64,000 nt of DNA from Gemmatimonadota bacterium. Its GTDB lineage: Bacteria > Gemmatimonadota > Gemmatimonadetes > Gemmatimonadales > Gemmatimonadaceae. The DNA lies in the NCBI GenBank assembly GCA_026387935.1, contig JAPLKU010000003.1:1-64000 (forward strand), written 5' to 3'. Below the pieces are notes generated by a model that was not told where the DNA came from, did no database searches, and worked only from the letters and a program-made list of their open reading frames with translations. Position 1 is the stretch's first letter. Each line of letters starts with the position of its first letter. The translations under genes and the position numbers were made by a program. This document shows, one piece after another, positions 61,904-64,000 of this stretch.

Positions 61904-63784
61904 ATGATGGCTTCGACAAACACCATCGAAACTCTGCGCGACATCGCCTTTTTCGACGGGCTGCCCGACCAACTGCTTTGGCATCTCGCCAAGGCCAGCG
62001 AACAGCAACACTTCGCGACGGACGCGCTCGTCTTCCGCGAAGGCGAACCGCGCGCCTTCTTCGCCGTCATCGTGGACGGCAACGTCGCCATCGAGCGCAC
62101 CGATACTTCCAGCGGCCAAGAAGGGATCTCCTTCCGGCTCGCGACGTTCGGGCCGGGCAGCGTGCTCGCTGAGGGCTCGCTGCTCGACTCGAGCCCTCAT
62201 GGTTCGTCGGCGCGCGCGACGCGACCGACCAATGTCATCCTCTTCCGAACCGACAAACTCGAGCAGGCGCTGGAAGACGCGCCCGCCCTGCACGCAGCCC
62301 TTGTTTCACGAGCCGCGCGCGCGATCGCCGAACGGCTTCGCGGCGCCGATGCGATGCTCGCCGGTGGGCGCCGTGGCCCCGGCTTCGGCGGCGCCACGCG
62401 CAAGGAACATGACTTCCTCGGCGAACGCGACGTGCCCGATGCCGCGCTCTACGGCGTCCAGACTCTCCGCGCGATGGAGAATTTTCCCATCACCGGTGTA
62501 CCGCTGGCCGACTTTCCCGAACTGATCATCGCGCATGCGCAGGTGAAGGAATCCGCCGCGCGGGCAAACATGACGCTGGGCCTCCTCGACACGACGGTCG
62601 GCGACGCGATCATCAACGCATCGCGCGAAATCCAGCGCGGCCGCCACCACGAGCACTTCCGCGTGGACATGATCCAGGGCGGTGCGGGAACCTCGACGAA
62701 CATGAACGCGAACGAGGTCATCGCCAATCGTGCACTCGAACTGCTTGGCTTCGCCCGCGGCGACTACCATCACGTGCATCCCAACGAGCACGTAAACCTC
62801 TCGCAGAGCACCAACGACGTCTATCCGACGGCGGTGAAAATCGCGCTGCACCGCGGCATCGCCACACTGAAAGACTCGATGGTGGCGCTCGTCGCCGCCT
62901 TCGCTCGCAAAGGCGAGGCCTTTGCGCCGCATCTCAAGATGGGCCGCACGCAGCTGCAGGACGCCGTGCCCATGACGCTCGGCCAGGAGTTCATGGCCTT
63001 CGCGCATACCATACTGGAGGACGTGGACCGCCTCACGGAAGCGCAGGCGCTGATTCGCGAGATCAACATGGGCGCGACAGCCATCGGCACGGGCATTACG
63101 GCGCCGCCCGGGTACGCCGAGCTGGTCCGCACGAATCTGAGCGAAGTAACCGGCCTCGCGTTGATCACCGCGCCCGACCTGGTGGAAGCGACGGCCGACA
63201 CCGGCTCCTTCGTGCAACTCTCCGGCGTGCTCAAGCGCTGCGCGGTGAAGCTGTCAAAAATCTGCAACGATTTGCGGCTCCTTTCGAGCGGCCCACGCAC
63301 CGGGTTCGGCGAAATCAACCTCCCGCCCATGCAGCCCGGTTCGAGCATCATGCCCGGCAAGGTGAATCCGGTCATTCCCGAAGTGGTGAACCAGGTATGC
63401 TTCGACGTGATCGGTGGTGACATGACGGTCACCATGGCCGCCGAGGCAGGCCAGCTGCAGCTGAATGTATTCGAACCGATCATTGCGTTCCGGCTGCTCC
63501 GGAACATCCAGTCGCTGAGCAACGCGTGCCTGGTCCTTCGCGAGCGGTGTATTGACGGAATCACGGCCAACCCCGAGCGCATGCGCCAGCTGGTGGAGCA
63601 TTCGATCGGCATCGTGACGGCGCTGGTGCCCATTCTTGGCTATGAGAAGTGCGCCGAGGTCGCGATGGCCGCGCTGCAGTCGGGGCGCGGGGTCTATGAG
63701 CTCGTGCTGGAGCGCGGGTGGATGCAGCGCGCCGAGTTGGAGCGCGCATTAAACCCCGCGTCAATGACGGGCGGGACCACCTGA
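61904..63784 (+). CDS. Cyclic-nucleotide-binding domain fused to aspartate ammonia-lyase
   Basis: N-term: FFDGLPDQLLWHLAKASEQQHFATDALVFREGEPRAFFAVIVDGNVAIE..., AEGSLLDSSPHGSSARA; C-term: GSSIMPGKVNPVIPE signature and full lyase fold. Confidence 0.93.
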   Translation: MMASTNTIETLRDIAFFDGLPDQLLWHLAKASEQQHFATDALVFREGEPRAFFAVIVDGNVAIERTDTSSGQEGISFRLATFGPGSVLAEGSLLDSSPHGSSARATRPTNVILFRTDKLEQALEDAPALHAALVSRAARAIAERLRGADAMLAGGRRGPGFGGATRKEHDFLGERDVPDAALYGVQTLRAMENFPITGVPLADFPELIIAHAQVKESAARANMTLGLLDTTVGDAIINASREIQRGRHHEHFRVDMIQGGAGTSTNMNANEVIANRALELLGFARGDYHHVHPNEHVNLSQSTNDVYPTAVKIALHRGIATLKDSMVALVAAFARKGEAFAPHLKMGRTQLQDAVPMTLGQEFMAFAHTILEDVDRLTEAQALIREINMGATAIGTGITAPPGYAELVRTNLSEVTGLALITAPDLVEATADTGSFVQLSGVLKRCAVKLSKICNDLRLLSSGPRTGFGEINLPPMQPGSSIMPGKVNPVIPEVVNQVCFDVIGGDMTVTMAAEAGQLQLNVFEPIIAFRLLRNIQSLSNACLVLRERCIDGITANPERMRQLVEHSIGIVTALVPILGYEKCAEVAMAALQSGRGVYELVLERGWMQRAELERALNPASMTGGTT

Positions 63785-64000
63785 TGGCAGGCGTAAAGCT
63801 CGATGGCGCTGGGGACCAAAAGATGAAGACGCTTGAAGCGGCGCTCTTCACGATCGGCCCGATCCACGCGATGGTGGAGCGCGCCGCGATGGTGGAGCGC
63901 GCCGCGATGGAAGTGAAGGCCAACAAGCCCATCGGCACGATTCCGCATATGATCAAGCGACTGGCCGTCCCGATGCAAGGCCAGCTGAAGGGCCAGTTCG
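63784..64000 (+). CDS. Partial hypothetical protein, translationally coupled to the lyase (ATGA), runs off the right edge
   Basis: MAGVKLDGAGDQKMKTLEAALFTIGPIHAMVERAAMVERAAMEVKANKPIGTIPHMIK... Confidence 0.65.
   Translation, partial: MAGVKLDGAGDQKMKTLEAALFTIGPIHAMVERAAMVERAAMEVKANKPIGTIPHMIKRLAVPMQGQLKGQF
63868..63903. repeat. 18-bp perfect tandem duplication (gcgatggtggagcgcgcc x2), in frame
   Basis: Direct reading. Confidence 0.85.

Overview
High-GC bacterial chromosomal window (gene style, many Gly-rich secreted proteins and TonB receptor suggest a Gemmatimonadota-like genome; inference only). Positions 1 to ~1950 are a lower-GC foreign segment: a serine recombinase, its terminator, and a partial repeat-containing CDS running off the left edge that the ORF track does not list. 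It abuts a C-terminal stub of a class-V aminotransferase. The rest is mostly ordinary chromosome: TonB receptor plus two paralogous secreted proteins, PLP decarboxylase, ECF sigma/glycogen-binding-domain operon, ALDH, metF-metH behind a SAM-II riboswitch, two EAL proteins, acyl-CoA dehydrogenase, peptidases, amidohydrolase, BtuF-like protein, nth, cyclophilin, an ECF/efflux operon, TonB, PadR, kup, rubrerythrin-VIT1, leuS, asparaginase, glycosyltransferase, and a cNMP-binding-domain/aspartase fusion. Main leads: (1) SAM-II aptamer whose loop is complementary to a downstream terminator arm, implying transcriptional control; (2) cyclic-nucleotide-binding domain fused to aspartate ammonia-lyase; (3) a dispersed structured repeat downstream of leuS and a DUF2334 gene; (4) sigma/anti-sigma operon carrying glycogen-binding domains; (5) the left-edge element junction; (6) a head-on junction of two truncated membrane-protein genes; (7) a decayed Phd/VapC locus. 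No rRNA, tRNA, CRISPR array or recognisable defence island was found by reading.
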